A DNA stretch of 64,000 nt from Rhizobium sp. RU36D (GCF_900176345.1 NZ_FWXU01000020.1:48955-112954), one strand, 5' to 3'; shown: positions 1-9,284, numbered from the stretch's first letter. The notes: generated by a model from the letters alone, not told the origin. A program made the numbers and translations.

Positions 1-82
1 GTTGCTGGGCATTGTCTGGGGCTGCGGGGCTCTCGAAATGCGCTGGCAGGCGGCGCAGCGCAAAAAGGCGAGTTCCGGCTGA
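1..82 (+). CDS. C-terminal end of a membrane protein (partial)
   Basis: Reading from base 2, an open frame gives a hydrophobic stretch (LLGIVWGCGAL) followed by a basic tail ending KKASSG and a TGA at 80-82. The stop overlaps the ATG of the next gene (TGATG), so the two genes are probably translationally coupled. A hydrophobic end with a positive tail fits the last membrane segment of a polytopic protein. Next to a GT4 glycosyltransferase, an O-antigen ligase or polysaccharide polymerase is plausible, but only 26 residues are visible, so the product is inference. Confidence 0.5.
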   Translation, partial: LLGIVWGCGALEMRWQAAQRKKASSG

Positions 83-1218
83 TGGCCGATAGGCTGCGCG
101 TGCTGCAAGTGCTGGAACCAAGCGGCGGCGGTTCTGGACGACATTTCGTCGATCTGTGCCAGGGCTTGCAGCAGGCAGGCCATGAGGTCACCGCGATCTA
201 TTCGCCGACCCGCGCCGAAAGCCGCTTTGTCGAAGAACTGGCCCAAGCCCGCCTCTCCAAGGTGATTGCGCTGCCGATGCGGCGTTCCGTCGGTCCGTGG
301 GATCTCTCGACCTGGCGCCAGCTCCAGGCCATTCTCAGGGATGTCGGGCGGCTGGACATCATCCATGGACACAGTTCCAAAGCGGGCGCCCTCACCCGCC
401 TTCGACGTCCAGGGCGGCACGTTCCGCGCATCTATACACCGCACGCATTCCGAACGATGGACCCAACGCTGTCAGCAAAAGGGCGGGCGCTTTATGGCGG
501 GGTCGAATGGCTGCTGGGCCGCTACCTCAGCGACCGAGTGATCTGCGTATCCAAGGACGAGTTGGAGCATGCGATCCGTCTGGGCCTGCCGCGGGAGCGG
601 CTACGGCTCGTGATCAATGGCGTCACGGCCCCTGCCCCCACCAATAGCCACGCCATCCGCCGGAGATTTGGCATATCTGTCGATGCCGTGCTGTTCGGCT
701 TTATCGGTCGGCTATCGCCGCAGAAGGCGCCGGAGCGGCTTCTCAACGCCTTCGTCCGCTTGGCAACCGAGATCCCGCAGGCGCATCTGCTGATGATCGG
801 CTCCGGGGAACTGGAGAGCGACATACGCCACCGGATCGATACGGCGGGACTGGCCGGACGCGTGCACCTGGCATCCGACATTCCTGGCTCCGAGGCCGTC
901 GGCGCCTTCGATGTCCTTGTTATGCCGAGCCGCTATGAGGCCATGTCCTATGTGATGCTGGAGGCGGCGGCGGCTGGCAAACCGATGCTGCTGGCGGATG
1001 TCGGAGGCGCAAGCACGGTTCTGGAGCATGGCGTCAACGGCCTGCTGGTCCCCAACTCGGATGATCCGACAGAACTGGTGTCGGCCATGTGCACCATCGC
1101 GCAACCCTCCGTCCGCCAAAGCCTCACCGAGGCTGCTGCCGCCCGAGCCGGGCGCTATCGGGCCGAAACCATGGTCGTCGAGACCTTGGCCGTCTATCGG
1201 GAAGTTGCCAGCAACTGA
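82..1218 (+). CDS. Glycosyltransferase family 4 (GT-B fold)
   Basis: This 378-residue protein has the two-Rossmann-domain layout of GT4 enzymes, which transfer a sugar from a nucleotide-sugar donor to a growing surface polysaccharide on the cytoplasmic face of the membrane. The N-terminal acceptor domain starts with the usual hydrophobic strand and a glycine-rich loop (EPSGGGSGRH). The C-terminal donor domain contains the GRLSPQKAPERL segment and the E-x7-E motif in YEAMSYVMLEAAAAGKP. The ATG overlaps the stop of the upstream membrane-protein gene. The family is clear. The donor and the polysaccharide (exopolysaccharide, LPS or capsule) cannot be read from the sequence. Confidence 0.88.
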   Translation: MADRLRVLQVLEPSGGGSGRHFVDLCQGLQQAGHEVTAIYSPTRAESRFVEELAQARLSKVIALPMRRSVGPWDLSTWRQLQAILRDVGRLDIIHGHSSKAGALTRLRRPGRHVPRIYTPHAFRTMDPTLSAKGRALYGGVEWLLGRYLSDRVICVSKDELEHAIRLGLPRERLRLVINGVTAPAPTNSHAIRRRFGISVDAVLFGFIGRLSPQKAPERLLNAFVRLATEIPQAHLLMIGSGELESDIRHRIDTAGLAGRVHLASDIPGSEAVGAFDVLVMPSRYEAMSYVMLEAAAAGKPMLLADVGGASTVLEHGVNGLLVPNSDDPTELVSAMCTIAQPSVRQSLTEAAAARAGRYRAETMVVETLAVYREVASN

Positions 1219-1277
1219 CGTCCTGTTTCTGGGCTCCAGCCATTTGCCTTTGCCGCCGGCTGCGCCATATCCCTATC

Positions 1278-1574
1278 ATGATCAGCAACGCACAAATCCG
1301 CGCCGCCCGCGCCCTACTCGGCCTCGGCATCGATGAACTTTCCGCCGCAAGCGGTGTGTCCGCCAGCACGATCCGGGAGATCGAAGCCGCTGACAACAGT
1401 CGGCTTGATGGGACGGAGGCGGTGGCCTTGAAGACCGCTCTCGACAGGCTCGGTGTCGCCTTCCTGTCACCGGGCGATTGTTGCGATGGCGGCGAGGGAT
1501 TGCGGCTGAAAGCGCGGCAAGAGACGAGCGAGGGCATCAGGCCCGAAAACCTCAATGCCACCAACGACGACTAA
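1278..1574 (+). CDS. Small XRE-type helix-turn-helix regulator
   Basis: The 98-residue protein begins with an HTH of the Cro/XRE class: RAARALLGLGIDEL, then SGVSASTIREIE as turn and recognition helix, then a LKTALDRLGVAFL helix. This arrangement is typical of small rhizobial regulators. The C-terminal 30 residues are polar and probably disordered. The start at 1278 was chosen because the HTH begins right after it, and the longer open frame upstream overlaps the glycosyltransferase. Its target is unknown. Possible targets are its own promoter or the small membrane gene just downstream. Confidence 0.75.
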   Translation: MISNAQIRAARALLGLGIDELSAASGVSASTIREIEAADNSRLDGTEAVALKTALDRLGVAFLSPGDCCDGGEGLRLKARQETSEGIRPENLNATNDD

Positions 1575-1589
1575 TTCGTACTTGCTTCG

Positions 1590-1614
1590 GGAACAAAAGA
1601 CCGCGGCATGCATT
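1590..1614 (+). promoter_or_regulatory. Candidate RpoE2/EcfG general-stress promoter
   Basis: GGAAC at 1590-1594 is followed after exactly 18 bases by TT at 1613-1614. This matches the motif published for the Sinorhizobium RpoE2 (EcfG) general-stress sigma factor. The TT lies 34 nt before the start of the 49-residue membrane protein at 1648, which leaves room for a short leader with its ribosome binding site. The function is inferred from motif and position. Confidence 0.5.
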
Positions 1615-1647
1615 ACCGCGCTGTCTTCATTCCTTTCAGGAGCAATC

Positions 1648-1797
1648 ATGAACCGCACGAACGGTCTCTACCTCGTCATCGGCGCACTCGTCGTCGCCGT
1701 CATCGGCCTCGGCAGCTATGTCTACCAGGAAGAATCGAAGCCTGATGGCGTCGAAGTCAGCATCGGGCGTGACGGCGTGCGCATCGAGGAAAACTGA
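1648..1797 (+). CDS. Small single-pass membrane protein (49 aa)
   Basis: The protein has one N-terminal hydrophobic segment (about residues 7-27, LYLVIGALVVAVIGLGSYVY) and a short polar tail rich in acidic residues. The ATG at 1648 follows a good Shine-Dalgarno sequence (CAGGAG, seven bases upstream). Proteins of this size and layout occur in many rhizobia without a known function. The upstream GGAAC-N18-TT site suggests control by the general stress response. It probably sits in the inner membrane with the tail outside, but the topology is inferred. Confidence 0.7.
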   Translation: MNRTNGLYLVIGALVVAVIGLGSYVYQEESKPDGVEVSIGRDGVRIEEN

Positions 1798-1857
1798 CCA
1801 GCGTGACGGCACGCGTGTGGCAACCCAATCGGTGGCCGCACGAGCGACGCTCTAAGT

Positions 1858-2922
1858 TCAAAGCTTCGGGCGCGCCAGCTTCATCATCGTGGTGGTGAGA
1901 TGGCGCGGCGCGCTCAGGCCGACCGGCAGCATGAAGCGGGAAGCACTTCCCGATAGTCCCGGCGGCAGGCTTGTTAGCGGCAAGCCGTGATCCATACCCT
2001 CGACAACAAGAAACTCGATGAGTGTCCGACCGGCCTCGTCTTTCCAAACGAGGGCCTTATGGCCCTTGACGATCACAGTCTCGGTTTTATCCTCAGCAAG
2101 GCCGTAGACGTCGAGCCATTGGCGCAGGCTCTGATGGGCATTGACGACATTGACGACCGTATCGGATGCGCCGTGCCAGATGGAAATCAGCGGGCGACGG
2201 GCCAGCTGCGGCGACACCAGACGGACCAGATCTCCCCATTCCGATGCTGTGCGTGCCGTCCCCTTCTTCATCACCTGGAGCGCCGACATCGCGTCACGCG
2301 CGGCACCGAAGGGCAGGCCGCCGACGATCTGGCCGCCGGCGAAGCGTTCCGGATAGGTCGCCAGCAGGGCCGACGCCATGGCGCCGCCGGCCGAGAGCCC
2401 CTGGACATAGATATGTTCTGGCGCGATCGGGTGACGCCGACACATGTCATCGATCATCTGCCGGATCGACATCAACTCGCCCCTGTCTCGCGCCACCGCA
2501 CTGGGTCGAAACCAGTTGAAGCAAAGATTGCTGTTGTTGCTCTGCCGTTGCTCGGCAAACAGCACGGCAAATCCCTTTTCCCGGGCAATGCTGGTCCAGC
2601 CGCTGGCCCGATCGAAATCCACCGCTGACTGCAGGCAACCGTGCAACACGACCACCAGCGGTGAATCTGCTGCCAGCCGGGCGGGCACATATTCCAGCAT
2701 GCGTAAGTGCCCGGGATTGCTGCCAAACGTGGCCACTTCGATCAGCCGTCTGACGGGCCTGGTGGTCCTCGGTGGTCGCGCCTTCGCTACTTTCACCGGA
2801 CTAGCCGGTTTTGCCTTCGCACGGATTTTCCCGGCCGATCGCATCGCCTTGCCAACGGCGTTTTGCCATTGCCGCGACTGGCGCAGCAAAGACGAGAGGC
2901 TCGTGGGAAACTTCATGCGCAT
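1858..2922 (-). CDS. PHB depolymerase-family esterase (alpha/beta hydrolase)
   Basis: The protein of about 354 residues belongs to the type 1 (LpqC-like) PHB depolymerase/feruloyl esterase family of serine hydrolases. The oxyanion-hole segment VVVLHGCLQ and the nucleophile elbow GLSAGG (serine near residue 177) are both present. FNWFRP is also typical of the family, and a late WHGASD segment probably carries the catalytic aspartate. A basic, Ala/Pro/Lys-rich stretch of about 55 residues precedes the hydrolase domain, with no clear signal peptide. The start at 2922 was chosen for its AAGG Shine-Dalgarno; an ATG at 2916 is possible. The true substrate could be short polyhydroxyalkanoates or other esters. 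Confidence 0.85.
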   Translation of the reverse strand: MRMKFPTSLSSLLRQSRQWQNAVGKAMRSAGKIRAKAKPASPVKVAKARPPRTTRPVRRLIEVATFGSNPGHLRMLEYVPARLAADSPLVVVLHGCLQSAVDFDRASGWTSIAREKGFAVLFAEQRQSNNSNLCFNWFRPSAVARDRGELMSIRQMIDDMCRRHPIAPEHIYVQGLSAGGAMASALLATYPERFAGGQIVGGLPFGAARDAMSALQVMKKGTARTASEWGDLVRLVSPQLARRPLISIWHGASDTVVNVVNAHQSLRQWLDVYGLAEDKTETVIVKGHKALVWKDEAGRTLIEFLVVEGMDHGLPLTSLPPGLSGSASRFMLPVGLSAPRHLTTTMMKLARPKL

Positions 2923-3117
2923 TCGCTCTACCTTCCGCGACCTTGAAACAAGGCCGTCTTTAACCGTCGGCCAAGCCAGCCAAAGGCATGCATTAAGGCG
3001 TGTTCGCCCGGGAATCTGCAACTCACCTTCCGTCTAATGTTGCAACGCAGCAATAGTAGGGCAGGTTTTGCACAGAGTGCTGACAGAATTGCATCGATGT
3101 GGACGCATTGAGCATGA

Positions 3118-3142
3118 GGAACCGAAGGTCCCGTTGCGCGTT
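3118..3142 (+). promoter_or_regulatory. Candidate RpoE2/EcfG general-stress promoter
   Basis: GGAAC at 3118-3122, then 18 bases, then TT at 3141-3142 inside GCGTTAAG, which also fits the CGTT form of the -10 element. The end of the site is 22 nt from the ATG at 3164. It is the best of the five such sites in this window. Confidence 0.55.
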
Positions 3143-3163
3143 AAGCGGATCTGGAGGTGCATA

Positions 3164-3355
3164 ATGCAGACCACTATCGACCATCCGATCGAGCCCGCCG
3201 CCGCTCCCCATTTCAAGGTCGTCAGCGTCGCCGAATTCTGCCGGAAGTTTCGTCTGAATCCGAAAGAAGAGCGACGACTGCGATTGCTGTTTGGCGCCAC
3301 GGCGCGCGAGCACGAATTGCTGCGGCATGCCACGCGCGAGCCGCGCTTCCGCTAG
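3164..3355 (+). CDS. Conserved small hypothetical protein (63 aa)
   Basis: The 63-residue soluble protein has a strong Shine-Dalgarno (GGAGG, 3152-3156) before ATG 3164. It is basic at its C-terminus and contains EFCRKFRLNPKEERRLRLLFG, a helical segment common in small rhizobial proteins of unknown function. It has no signal peptide or membrane segment. A GGAAC-N18-TT site lies just upstream, so it is a candidate member of the general stress regulon. A longer open frame upstream lacks a ribosome binding site and runs through that promoter. Confidence 0.65.
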   Translation: MQTTIDHPIEPAAAPHFKVVSVAEFCRKFRLNPKEERRLRLLFGATAREHELLRHATREPRFR

Positions 3356-3440
3356 TGGTGTCCAATACTCGTTTTTGTGATTTCTCGTTCCAGCAGCGAT
3401 CGGTTAGCCTTTCCTTGTAAACATGCGAAAGGAGAATGAC

Positions 3441-3656
3441 ATGAAAACAGTTCTCGTAATCGCCGCTGCTATCGGCCTTTCTACCTCTGTCGCCTCGGCA
3501 GAGTGCATGGGCTATAACAAGGTGACCGCATCCGTGGACGTCGATCGGGAGATCAAGACGGCCAGCATTTCGAAGGTGCCGTTGGTACCGGCAGAGCAGG
3601 CAATGCTATCGAAAAAGGATAGCAAGACCGACGTTCCGGTCGAAGCCGCCGAGTAA
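3441..3656 (+). CDS. Small secreted protein with signal peptide (71 aa)
   Basis: The protein starts with a clear Sec signal peptide (MKTVLVIAAAIGLSTSVASA, predicted cleavage before ECMGYNK). The mature part is about 50 residues, with a single cysteine and a charged C-terminus. The ATG at 3441 follows AAGGAG at 3428-3433. No known domain is recognised. It lies between two other small genes with stress-type promoters, but no GGAAC site is seen before this one. Confidence 0.65.
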   Translation: MKTVLVIAAAIGLSTSVASAECMGYNKVTASVDVDREIKTASISKVPLVPAEQAMLSKKDSKTDVPVEAAE

Positions 3657-3777
3657 TCTCGTACCAGCTCAAAATTCGCTCATGGCTTAGCCGGTTGTCG
3701 CAAGACTGCCGGCTAATTTGTTTGCGGCGGCGGAAACCCGGGCTTGCAGGCCCATCACTGCAAATGTGAATTTCCGG

Positions 3778-3802
3778 GGAACCACGATCAGCTTCAGACA
3801 TT
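3778..3802 (+). promoter_or_regulatory. Candidate RpoE2/EcfG general-stress promoter
   Basis: GGAAC at 3778-3782 is followed after 18 bases by TT at 3801-3802, and the site ends 29 nt before the BA14K gene start at 3831. The spacing and distance match the other candidate EcfG sites in this window. Confidence 0.5.
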
Positions 3803-3830
3803 TGCCCATCAGCAGAGAATGGAGTGCATC

Positions 3831-4592
3831 ATGAAACCGATCCTGATTGCGGCGAGCGTTCTCGCCTCCGCGCTGGTGTTGTTCGTGAGTGGAATGGTCG
3901 CCGCGACGATGATCTACACATCGGGTGTTCAGCCGCATCAGTTTGCGGGGCTGGATGCGGCAGATCTTTGGACCGATACGCCTGTTGCCGTGGACAAGAA
4001 TAAGCAGACATTCGAGCGCGTTGGGCAGGAGACCACTGCCGCTGAGCAGCCTGCGGCGCAACCGGCGGAGCAGACAACCGTACAAAACGCGGTGACTGAG
4101 GTGACGGGCCAGACCCCGGATGCAGTTCCGGCCGTGGATTCGGCATCATCCTCGGCCAGAGTTCCGGCTGAGGCGATGCCTGAGGATACTGCTCCCGTTC
4201 TGAACGAAGAGCATATTGCCTGGTGCCAGAATCGCTATCGCTCCTACAATCCCGCCGACAACAGCTATCGCCCTTATAGCGGTGGCCTCCGGTCCTGCGT
4301 TTCCCCGTACCTTGATCAGGCCGGCATCGATACAGCCGTTGCATCTGAGGAAGAGCCCTATCCGGAGCAAGAGGCACAACTCACGACGATCGCCGATCAC
4401 GCGAACCGCCGCGATGCTGCAGAGTACGAACTCTTACCGGAGGTTCAGACCATCTCGACGCGGGGTGGAGCTGTGGATGACTATGCCGTTTGGGAGCATC
4501 AGGAGCGTTGCTCTGCCATGTATCGCTCGTACCGGCCAGAAGATAACAGCTACCAGCCCTATTACGGCGGCCCGCGTCGTCAGTGCGAATAA
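3831..4592 (+). CDS. BA14K-family protein with two BA14K repeats
   Basis: The 253-residue envelope protein has an N-terminal hydrophobic signal/anchor (residues 5-27), an acidic Ala/Pro/Gln-rich linker and two BA14K modules. The first is around WCQNRYRSYNPADNSYRPY and the second is at the C-terminus around CSAMYRSYRPEDNSYQPY; each ends near a cysteine. BA14K proteins are named after a Brucella abortus immunoreactive, lectin-like 14-kDa protein and are widespread in rhizobia. The usual family member has one module, so two in one chain is less common. The start at 3831 has a GGAG Shine-Dalgarno. A candidate stress promoter precedes it and a hairpin terminator follows. Confidence 0.85.
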   Translation: MKPILIAASVLASALVLFVSGMVAATMIYTSGVQPHQFAGLDAADLWTDTPVAVDKNKQTFERVGQETTAAEQPAAQPAEQTTVQNAVTEVTGQTPDAVPAVDSASSSARVPAEAMPEDTAPVLNEEHIAWCQNRYRSYNPADNSYRPYSGGLRSCVSPYLDQAGIDTAVASEEEPYPEQEAQLTTIADHANRRDAAEYELLPEVQTISTRGGAVDDYAVWEHQERCSAMYRSYRPEDNSYQPYYGGPRRQCE

Positions 4593-4614
4593 GCGAAAAG
4601 CGCCCCAAAACGCC

Positions 4615-4638
4615 GAATGCCGCCCGGAGGCGGCATTC
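4615..4638. terminator. Hairpin between BA14K gene and tRNA-Pro
   Basis: A perfect 10-bp stem (GAATGCCGCC with its complement) closes a CGGA loop. It lies 23 bases after the BA14K stop. On the minus strand it is followed by GGCGTTTTGG, so it may end transcription of the BA14K gene and of the leftward tRNA. Confidence 0.65.
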
Positions 4639-4665
4639 AGAAAACTAGGGAATTCAAGGATTTAA

Positions 4666-4742
<77 letters not shown>

Positions 4743-4922
4743 ACCTGCCCTTACGGCTCGCTTCGTTTATTGTTTTCGGCCTGCCCGCGCAAGAGATAAA
4801 ATCGATCCCTGCACAAAAAACGAGATGGTGGCGTGTGTATTCCCGACAGGGCGCATCCACGTCAGAGTTGCCGCCGCCAGCGCCCAAACGCAACGATCAT
4901 AAATAACTGCCGAACAGCAGCC

Positions 4923-5480
4923 TCAGCGGACCTGATCCAGCAGTCGCTTGCATTCCAAAAGGTCAAACAAGGCTTCCTGCAGCAGCGCCCTGTCTTCCTT
5001 GGCCATGACTGCCTTGTCGGACATTATTTCTGGCATATCATCGTGACCGCCGCCGCCGAAGCCGAAGAACCGGCCGCTGACCTTAACCTTTGGACGACCC
5101 ACGATCTGGTCATCCTCGGCTGGCCCCATCTTCGGTTCGTCCACCCGTGCTGCCGGTCCTGCGGCGACCAGCGCCTCAAGGGTGGCAAGATCGCCTGATG
5201 CGACCGCCATCACGAACTTGTTGCCGTTGGTCTTCAGCAGCTTCTGTACACCCTTGATGGTGTAGCCGTGATCATAGAGCAGATGCCGGATGCCCTTCAG
5301 CAGTTCCACATCGTCAGGTCGGTAGTAACGCCGGCCGCCACCGCGCTTTAGCGGCTTGATCTGCGGAAAACGGGTTTCCCAGAAGCGCAACACATGCTGC
5401 GGCAGGTCCAGATCATCGGCAACTTCGCTGATGGTGCGAAATGCGTCTGGGCTTTTTTCCAACTCGCCGTTGTCCACCAT
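4923..5480 (-). CDS. MerR-family transcriptional regulator
   Basis: The 185-residue protein has an N-terminal MerR-type winged helix ([25 protein letters not shown], then [12 protein letters not shown], about residues 15-85). The C-terminal part is poorly conserved and glycine-rich (FGFGGGGH) and has no metal-binding cysteine cluster. It is the gene that conventionally follows ihfA in rhizobia. The signal and the targets are unknown. It probably acts as a dimer on elongated-spacer promoters, as in the MerR family. Confidence 0.85.
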   Translation of the reverse strand: MVDNGELEKSPDAFRTISEVADDLDLPQHVLRFWETRFPQIKPLKRGGGRRYYRPDDVELLKGIRHLLYDHGYTIKGVQKLLKTNGNKFVMAVASGDLATLEALVAAGPAARVDEPKMGPAEDDQIVGRPKVKVSGRFFGFGGGGHDDMPEIMSDKAVMAKEDRALLQEALFDLLECKRLLDQVR

Positions 5481-5584
5481 TGGCCATCCTGGTCGCGTCG
5501 TCGCGACTCGTCTTATTCGAGTTGTTCAGTCTGCGGGTTTCCGGATCGGAAGCAAAGTCTCGATACGACCGCGCGGCCGCTTAC

Positions 5585-5923
5585 TTATGCAGCAGGATTT
5601 TGCGGCTTCTGCTTGGCCTTGCGGGAGACATGGGCGCGCAGGATGCGCTGTTTCAGAACGTTGGAGGCCTTGAAGGTCATGACGCGGCGCGGAGAGATCG
5701 GCACCTCCTCGCCAGTCTTCGGATTACGACCGATTCGCTCGTTCTTGCTGCGGACCTGGAAGGTCGCGAAAGACGAGAGCTTGACGGTTTCGCCGCGGAC
5801 GATCGCGTTGCAGATCTCGTCAATCACGGTCTCCACGAGCTCAGCCGACTCCGTCCGCGAAAGCCCAACCTTCCTGAAGACCGATTCCGCCAAATCCGCC
5901 CGCGTCACTGTCTTTCCGGCCAT
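5585..5923 (-). CDS. ihfA: Integration host factor alpha subunit
   Basis: The 112-residue HU/IHF-fold protein carries the family signature (the region around [22 protein letters not shown]), with the DNA-intercalating RNPKTG arm. It opens with [10 protein letters not shown], as in alpha subunits. The tail of about 15 residues ([15 protein letters not shown]) exceeds the E. coli length of 99 and is usual in rhizobia. It pairs with IhfB to bend DNA in replication, recombination and transcription. It lies downstream of fabH in the same direction. Confidence 0.93.
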   Translation of the reverse strand: MAGKTVTRADLAESVFRKVGLSRTESAELVETVIDEICNAIVRGETVKLSSFATFQVRSKNERIGRNPKTGEEVPISPRRVMTFKASNVLKQRILRAHVSRKAKQKPQNPAA

Positions 5924-6028
5924 GGTCCCCGCCCAGTCCCGTTCTGTTTATCTCGAAGCGGGGTGAGAGTATTGCCGTTGACCACAGCGGTCAAGCGCTT
6001 GTTCAACATCCTCAATTTCGATTTGCTA

Positions 6029-7000
6029 TCACCAGCGCAGCAGGATCGCACCCCAGGTAAAGCCGCCGCCCATCGCTTCCAGCATCAGGAGATCGCCCTC
6101 CTTGATGCGGCCATCGCCGGCAGCCACAGCCAGTGCCAGCGGGATGGATGCCGCCGAGGTGTTTCCGTGCAGATCCACCGTCACGACGACCTTCTCCAAG
6201 GGAATGCCGAGCTTCTTCGCCGAACCGTCGATGATGCGCTTGTTGGCCTGGTGCGGCACCAGCCAGTCAATGTCGTCAGCCTTGGTACCGGTGGCATCGA
6301 AGGCCGCCTCGATCACGTCGGTGATCATGCCGACCGCATGCTTGAACACTTCGCGGCCTTCCATGCGCAGATGGCCGACCGTGCCCGTCGTCGATGGGCC
6401 GCCATCGACATAAAGCTTGTCCTTGTTGATACCATCGGAGCGCAGTTGCGATGTCAGGACGCCGCGATCGGCCACAGTCCCCTCGCCTTCCACTCCTTCC
6501 AGCACCAGCGCGCCGGCACCGTCGCCGAACAGGACGCAGGTCGTGCGGTCCTTCCAGTCGAGGATTCGCGAGAAGGTCTCGGCGCCGATGACCAGCACGC
6601 GCTTGGCCATGCCGCCGCGAATATAGAGATCGGCGGTCGACAGAGCGTAGACGAAGCCGGTGCAAACAGCCTGCAGGTCAAAGGCAAAGCCGTGGCGCAT
6701 GCCGAGCCGGTTCTGAATGTTCACGGCCGTCGCAGGAAAGGTATTGTCCGGTGTTGAGGTCGCGACGATGATCAGATCAATGTCATCGGGCGTCAGGCCC
6801 GCTCGGTCGAGCGCCTCGCGCGCCGCAGCCTCTCCAAGGGAAGCCGTGGTTTCGCCGTCCCCGGCGATATAGCGCTGACGAATACCGGTGCGCTGCACGA
6901 TCCATTCGTCGGATGTCTCGACCAGATCTTCCAAGTCACGATTGGTCACCACCCGCTTCGGGAGCGATGCCCCGAAACCGCGCACCACAGAACGAATCAT
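6029..7000 (-). CDS. fabH: 3-oxoacyl-ACP synthase III (KAS III)
   Basis: FabH condenses acetyl-CoA with malonyl-ACP to start type II fatty acid synthesis. The 323-residue protein has the complete Cys-His-Asn triad: C113 in [10 protein letters not shown]250 in VPHQANKRI and N280 in HGNTSAAS. Length agrees with E. coli FabH (317). The start at 7000 was chosen because GGGGTG lies at the right distance and family members begin close to MIRSVV. An in-frame ATG at 7006 is a weaker option. plsX ends 20 bases upstream, so the two form an operon. Confidence 0.94.
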   Translation of the reverse strand: MIRSVVRGFGASLPKRVVTNRDLEDLVETSDEWIVQRTGIRQRYIAGDGETTASLGEAAAREALDRAGLTPDDIDLIIVATSTPDNTFPATAVNIQNRLGMRHGFAFDLQAVCTGFVYALSTADLYIRGGMAKRVLVIGAETFSRILDWKDRTTCVLFGDGAGALVLEGVEGEGTVADRGVLTSQLRSDGINKDKLYVDGGPSTTGTVGHLRMEGREVFKHAVGMITDVIEAAFDATGTKADDIDWLVPHQANKRIIDGSAKKLGIPLEKVVVTVDLHGNTSAASIPLALAVAAGDGRIKEGDLLMLEAMGGGFTWGAILLRW

Positions 7001-7019
7001 TTGCATTACACCCCGTCGA

Positions 7020-8066
7020 TCATGCCGCTTCGGGTCCAGCACTGGACGAGTGACGTGCATGATATCGTTTCAAGTCGTTTTCTATTTTCTGGGTCAGGCC
7101 GTTGCGGGCCATGTCGTAGCCGACCTCGATGGCCGCGGCAAAGCCCTCGGCGGTGGCGCCGCCATGGCTCTTGATGACGATCCCGTTCAAGCCGAGGAAC
7201 ACGCCGCCATTGACCTTGCTCGGGTCGAGCTTTTCGCGCAGCCGATCGAAGGCCGCCTTGGCAAAGAGGTAACCAATGCGTGCCAGCAGCGTGCGCGACA
7301 TGGCTGCGCGCAGATATTCCGCGATCTGCTTGGCCGTACCTTCGGCCGTCTTCAGCGCGATATTGCCGGTGAAGCCTTCGGTGACGACGACATCGACCGT
7401 GCCTTTGCCCAGGTCGTCGCCTTCGACAAAGCCGTAATATTCGATCGTGTCCAGCCCGGCTTCGCGAATGAGACGCCCGGCCTCCTTAACCTCTTCCTGG
7501 CCCTTGATCTCTTCGACACCGACATTCAGGAGGCCAACCGAGGGCTTCTCGATTTCGAAGAGAGCCCGCGCCATGGCGCCGCCCATCAGGGCAAAATCGA
7601 GCAGTTGCTGGGCATCGGCGCCGATGGTGGCGCCGACATCGAGCACGATGCTTTCGCCCGTCGATGTCGGCCAGATCGCCGCAATTGCCGGCCGCTCGAT
7701 CGTGGCCATGGTGCGCAGGCAGAACTTGGCCATAGCCATCAGGGCGCCGGTGTTTCCGGCTGAGACAACGACATCGGCATTGCCGGTCTTGACCGCCTCG
7801 ATGCTGCGCCACATGCTCGACACGTAGCGGCCACGGCGAAGAGCCTGGCTTGGCTTCTCATCCATTGTGACCGCGACTTCGCAGTCATGAAATACCGATT
7901 TTTCCTTCAATTTCGGATAGGAAGCCAGAAGCGGCTCGATCTTGGCCCTCTGCCCGTAGAGCAGGAACGTCACATCCGGATGTCGCTCAAGCGCTTTTGC
8001 CGCACCGGGAATGACGACCTCGGGACCGAAATCGCCGCCCATCACATCGAGAGAAATTCTGACCAC
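7020..8066 (-). CDS. plsX: Phosphate acyltransferase PlsX
   Basis: PlsX converts acyl-ACP and phosphate to acyl-phosphate, the donor used by PlsY in phospholipid synthesis. The 348-residue protein begins with the family hallmark [13 protein letters not shown] and contains [10 protein letters not shown] and [10 protein letters not shown]. Translation starts at a GTG at 8066. The order DUF177, plsX, fabH, ihfA is the usual one in alphaproteobacteria and links membrane lipid supply to fatty acid initiation. The enzyme is a peripheral membrane protein. Confidence 0.95.
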   Translation of the reverse strand: MVRISLDVMGGDFGPEVVIPGAAKALERHPDVTFLLYGQRAKIEPLLASYPKLKEKSVFHDCEVAVTMDEKPSQALRRGRYVSSMWRSIEAVKTGNADVVVSAGNTGALMAMAKFCLRTMATIERPAIAAIWPTSTGESIVLDVGATIGADAQQLLDFALMGGAMARALFEIEKPSVGLLNVGVEEIKGQEEVKEAGRLIREAGLDTIEYYGFVEGDDLGKGTVDVVVTEGFTGNIALKTAEGTAKQIAEYLRAAMSRTLLARIGYLFAKAAFDRLREKLDPSKVNGGVFLGLNGIVIKSHGGATAEGFAAAIEVGYDMARNGLTQKIENDLKRYHARHSSSAGPEAA

Positions 8067-8175
8067 GCTCGCCTGATCCTTGTTTTTCGCTTACCGGCGA
8101 AATTTCGGCCAAAATACCGTTTTCGCGGTCCCGTACAACTGGTTTGTGGCCAAAGTCCGATGGGTTTTCCTGGAT

Positions 8176-8742
8176 TTATTTGTCTTTCCAGTCTTTCAAC
8201 ACGGCGAAGGGCGAAGGCCGCTTGGGTTCCACTGCTTCCTCACCAAGGGCCGCTGGCAGTTCGGCGCCCGGCTTGCGCGGATAGGGGTCGATGTCCAGCG
8301 CGGCGAATTCCGCAACCAGCGCGCCGGCATCGATCGTGTCGCCGACGAAGGTCTCGGGAAGATCGGGACCATCGGGATCCAGCACCATCTCACCGCTTTC
8401 GTCCGTGACGATGCGCGCCAGCTTGGAACCCTCCGGCACGAAGATCTGGTCGACCTCCTGGTTCAAGGTCGTCACGACAGGCTCGAGCGAAACGACACAG
8501 GCCTGCGTGATCTCACCCTTCAGACGCCCGCGGATCCGCACGCCGTCCTTCTTCCAGCGGGCGATCTGCAATTCAGCCGACAGGCCGTTGACCGCCTCGA
8601 CCTTCCAGAGGCGCGCCAGTCCATCTCGCTCCGTTGCATCGGCCTCGATGCGAACCGTGACCGGATTGACGGAGATATGGCCTACCTTCACCAGATAGGA
8701 AAATGGCGGACGATCGCCCGTGGGCGCCTCGGTCTTTTTCAT
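8176..8742 (-). CDS. DUF177/YceD-family protein
   Basis: The 188-residue protein belongs to DUF177 (YceD), a family linked to 23S rRNA maturation and, in plants, to plastid rRNA accumulation. The family core, including ITQACVVSLEPV with its single cysteine, is present at about residues 80-110. An acidic C-terminal half follows. The preceding gene ends in TCATCATG on the plus strand, so the two genes overlap. The second ATG (8742) is preferred because the GGAGG then sits six bases upstream. It lies just before plsX, as is common. Confidence 0.85.
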   Translation of the reverse strand: MKKTEAPTGDRPPFSYLVKVGHISVNPVTVRIEADATERDGLARLWKVEAVNGLSAELQIARWKKDGVRIRGRLKGEITQACVVSLEPVVTTLNQEVDQIFVPEGSKLARIVTDESGEMVLDPDGPDLPETFVGDTIDAGALVAEFAALDIDPYPRKPGAELPAALGEEAVEPKRPSPFAVLKDWKDK

Positions 8743-9284
8743 CATGCACCTCCAGGCACTGGAAATCTCAGCGACCCCGTCTCAAGAAGTTCTCCCGGCA
8801 TCGCGGCCAGCGCCTCGTCTGTCTTCATCATCCAGTCGGCGAGCAGACCCATGTCGTGCCCGTCTTCGCTGGTTTCAGGATATATATTGCGGCGAAGGGC
8901 CGCCGCCAATTGCTGCACGTCTCTTTGATCGAGTGCCGCCGCATAAGATTCCAGCCGGCCGTAGAACATGCCGGCCAGTTTCTTCATGCGCTTGGGCACA
9001 CCCTGGTCACCAATCCCGAGCTCCCTGATGGAGTGGTCGATATCCTGGAAGAAGGCATCGACTATTTCCTGCGCCAGCTCCTGGCCGCTGGTCTCGGCGC
9101 TGCGGGTACGCCGGAAAAACAGGATCATGACGATCGACAGCAGTTCGAATCGGCCCATCACGGTATCAGGGACATCCATCGCCAGATAAAACACGGGTTG
9201 GCGGGCCACCCCGGTCAAGGCTTCATACTGCCGGTGGACGATGATCTGGTTGTGTCTTTTCTGGCGAAAGAACCCGAAGATCAT
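8742..9284 (-). CDS. Ubiquinol-cytochrome c chaperone family protein
   Basis: The 180-residue protein matches the CBP3/UQCC1-like chaperone family (ubiquinol_cyt_C_chap), which helps assemble cytochrome b of the bc1 complex. Characteristic features are the N-terminal Q-x4-HRQYEALTGVARQP region, FELLSIVMILFFRR and LAQEIVDAFFQDIDHSIRELGIGD. It is the first gene of the leftward cluster and its stop overlaps the DUF177 start. It faces bamE across about 270 bp of shared upstream DNA. It acts at the inner membrane. Confidence 0.85.
   Translation of the reverse strand: MIFGFFRQKRHNQIIVHRQYEALTGVARQPVFYLAMDVPDTVMGRFELLSIVMILFFRRTRSAETSGQELAQEIVDAFFQDIDHSIRELGIGDQGVPKRMKKLAGMFYGRLESYAAALDQRDVQQLAAALRRNIYPETSEDGHDMGLLADWMMKTDEALAAMPGELLETGSLRFPVPGGA

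Noticed and set aside
5441..6757. Long plus-strand frames opposite ihfA and fabH, and similar long frames opposite hppA, aspS, parC and ppk
   Set aside because: High GC leaves long antisense frames. They overlap well-supported genes and have no family motifs or ribosome sites.
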